Shown: positions 63,555 through 64,000 of the stretch, one piece after another
Numbering within the stretch: the stretch's first letter is position 1
How the letters are laid out: every line of letters starts with the position of its first letter
Assembly: GCF_041146395.1 (NCBI RefSeq)
Contig: NC_091012.1
Location: forward strand, 16,420,193-16,484,192
DNA from: Eulemur rufifrons
Lineage: Eukaryota > Chordata > Mammalia > Primates > Lemuridae
DNA: 64,000 nucleotides
Direction: 5' to 3'
Translations under genes and position numbers: made by a program
Notes under the pieces: model-generated
What the model was told of the DNA's origin: nothing
Databases searched by the model: none
Seen by the model: the letters and a program-made list of their open reading frames with translations, nothing else

Positions 63555-64000
63555 CAGAGTAACATAAGCGAGATGACAGAATAGGAGGTCTCCCAGTTAT
63601 ATCCCCACAGCATAATGTGATAGCCATGCTCAAACAAAGCAGCCTTGATGGGAGTTTTGCACTCCAGGTCAGAGTTTTTGATACCCTGGTTGAGCCCAAG
63701 TTTGAGGAGGGCCATTTTGAGAAAGCCAGACCATGACCAGGTGGCAGACTTGCCAATAATAGTCCTGGCAAGAGAATAAAAAACGACCACATCCCACTTT
63801 AACCTAAGCTATAGCCCATTTGACCTTGATCTTGCCACTAGCACCATCTGTCAAGATACACAGGAAGATTCATATCCACCTGAGTCTCAGGTGAACAGGC
63901 CTGCAGACCTTGGTCCTATCTTTGGCCACTGAATCAGCCTAAAACCCACCTTTTTCACCTCTCAGCCATGGTATGGGAAAAATCCTGCCCACATAGGAAC
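63555..64000 (+). mobile_element. Old L1 5' UTR, cut by window end
   Basis: The text 'gagatgacagaataggaggt' near 63570, then 'gttttgcactccaggtcaga' and 'gggccattttgagaaagcc', resembles an older primate L1 5' UTR in sense orientation. It continues past the window edge. The minus-strand frames 63790-63476 are its complement. Confidence 0.55.

Overview
The window is repeat-dense primate genomic DNA with no intact host protein-coding gene that I can recognise. The Alus are dimeric and share a diagnostic middle region, an extended A-rich linker reading roughly 'gaaattatatggacagctaaaaatatata' in the 47.5 kb copy. That form is typical of strepsirrhine primates (lemurs and lorises) rather than monkeys or apes. 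The young L1 family, with a two-part G-rich 3' UTR, fits the same group. I lean to a lemur but cannot resolve the species.

Layout. 0.57-5.4 kb: an old antisense L1 broken by a MER1-like hAT piece, a Tigger-like DNA transposon, a MaLR LTR and an Alu monomer. 5.5-10.5 kb: a sense L1 split by a class I LTR, a decayed ERVL provirus (itself holding another LTR and a palindromic mariner-like MITE) and an Alu. 10.6-18.7 kb: L1 3' ends, MIR, two Alus, an L2 and AT-rich unassigned DNA. 18.7-23.4 kb: a young L1 on the minus strand with a twin-priming inversion and a 17-bp target-site duplication (TSD). 25.7-28.97 kb: an old antisense L1 interrupted by a second inverted L1 with an apparent serial 3' transduction, and by a fossil 5' half of tRNA-Glu. 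29.0-30.95 kb: a processed DLG5 pseudogene. 34.2-36.9 kb: a nearly full-length Tigger2-like transposon with a dead transposase. 38.4-39.1 kb: two in-phase minus-strand exon-like segments of an unidentified gene or pseudogene. 43.7-44.1 kb: a GC-rich promoter-like segment with three ZNF143/THAP11-type motifs. 47.95-49.36 kb: the last exon of a decayed C2H2 zinc-finger gene. 50.46-56.2 kb: an old sense L1 interrupted by an LTR, an Alu and a third inverted L1. 56.685-62.981 kb: a full-length young L1 with a perfect 16-bp TSD, an intact ORF2 and a single nonsense codon in ORF1. 63.55 kb to the end: an L1 5' UTR that runs out of the window.

Function. The only intact machinery is the L1 retrotransposition apparatus. 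L1 activity also explains most of the rest: the Alus, the DLG5 retrocopy, the tRNA half and the 5' inversions. I found no CRISPR array, operon or novel gene system. The points most worth a second look are the fossil tRNA half, the serially transduced inverted L1, the triple ZNF143-type promoter, the exon pair and the near-intact L1.
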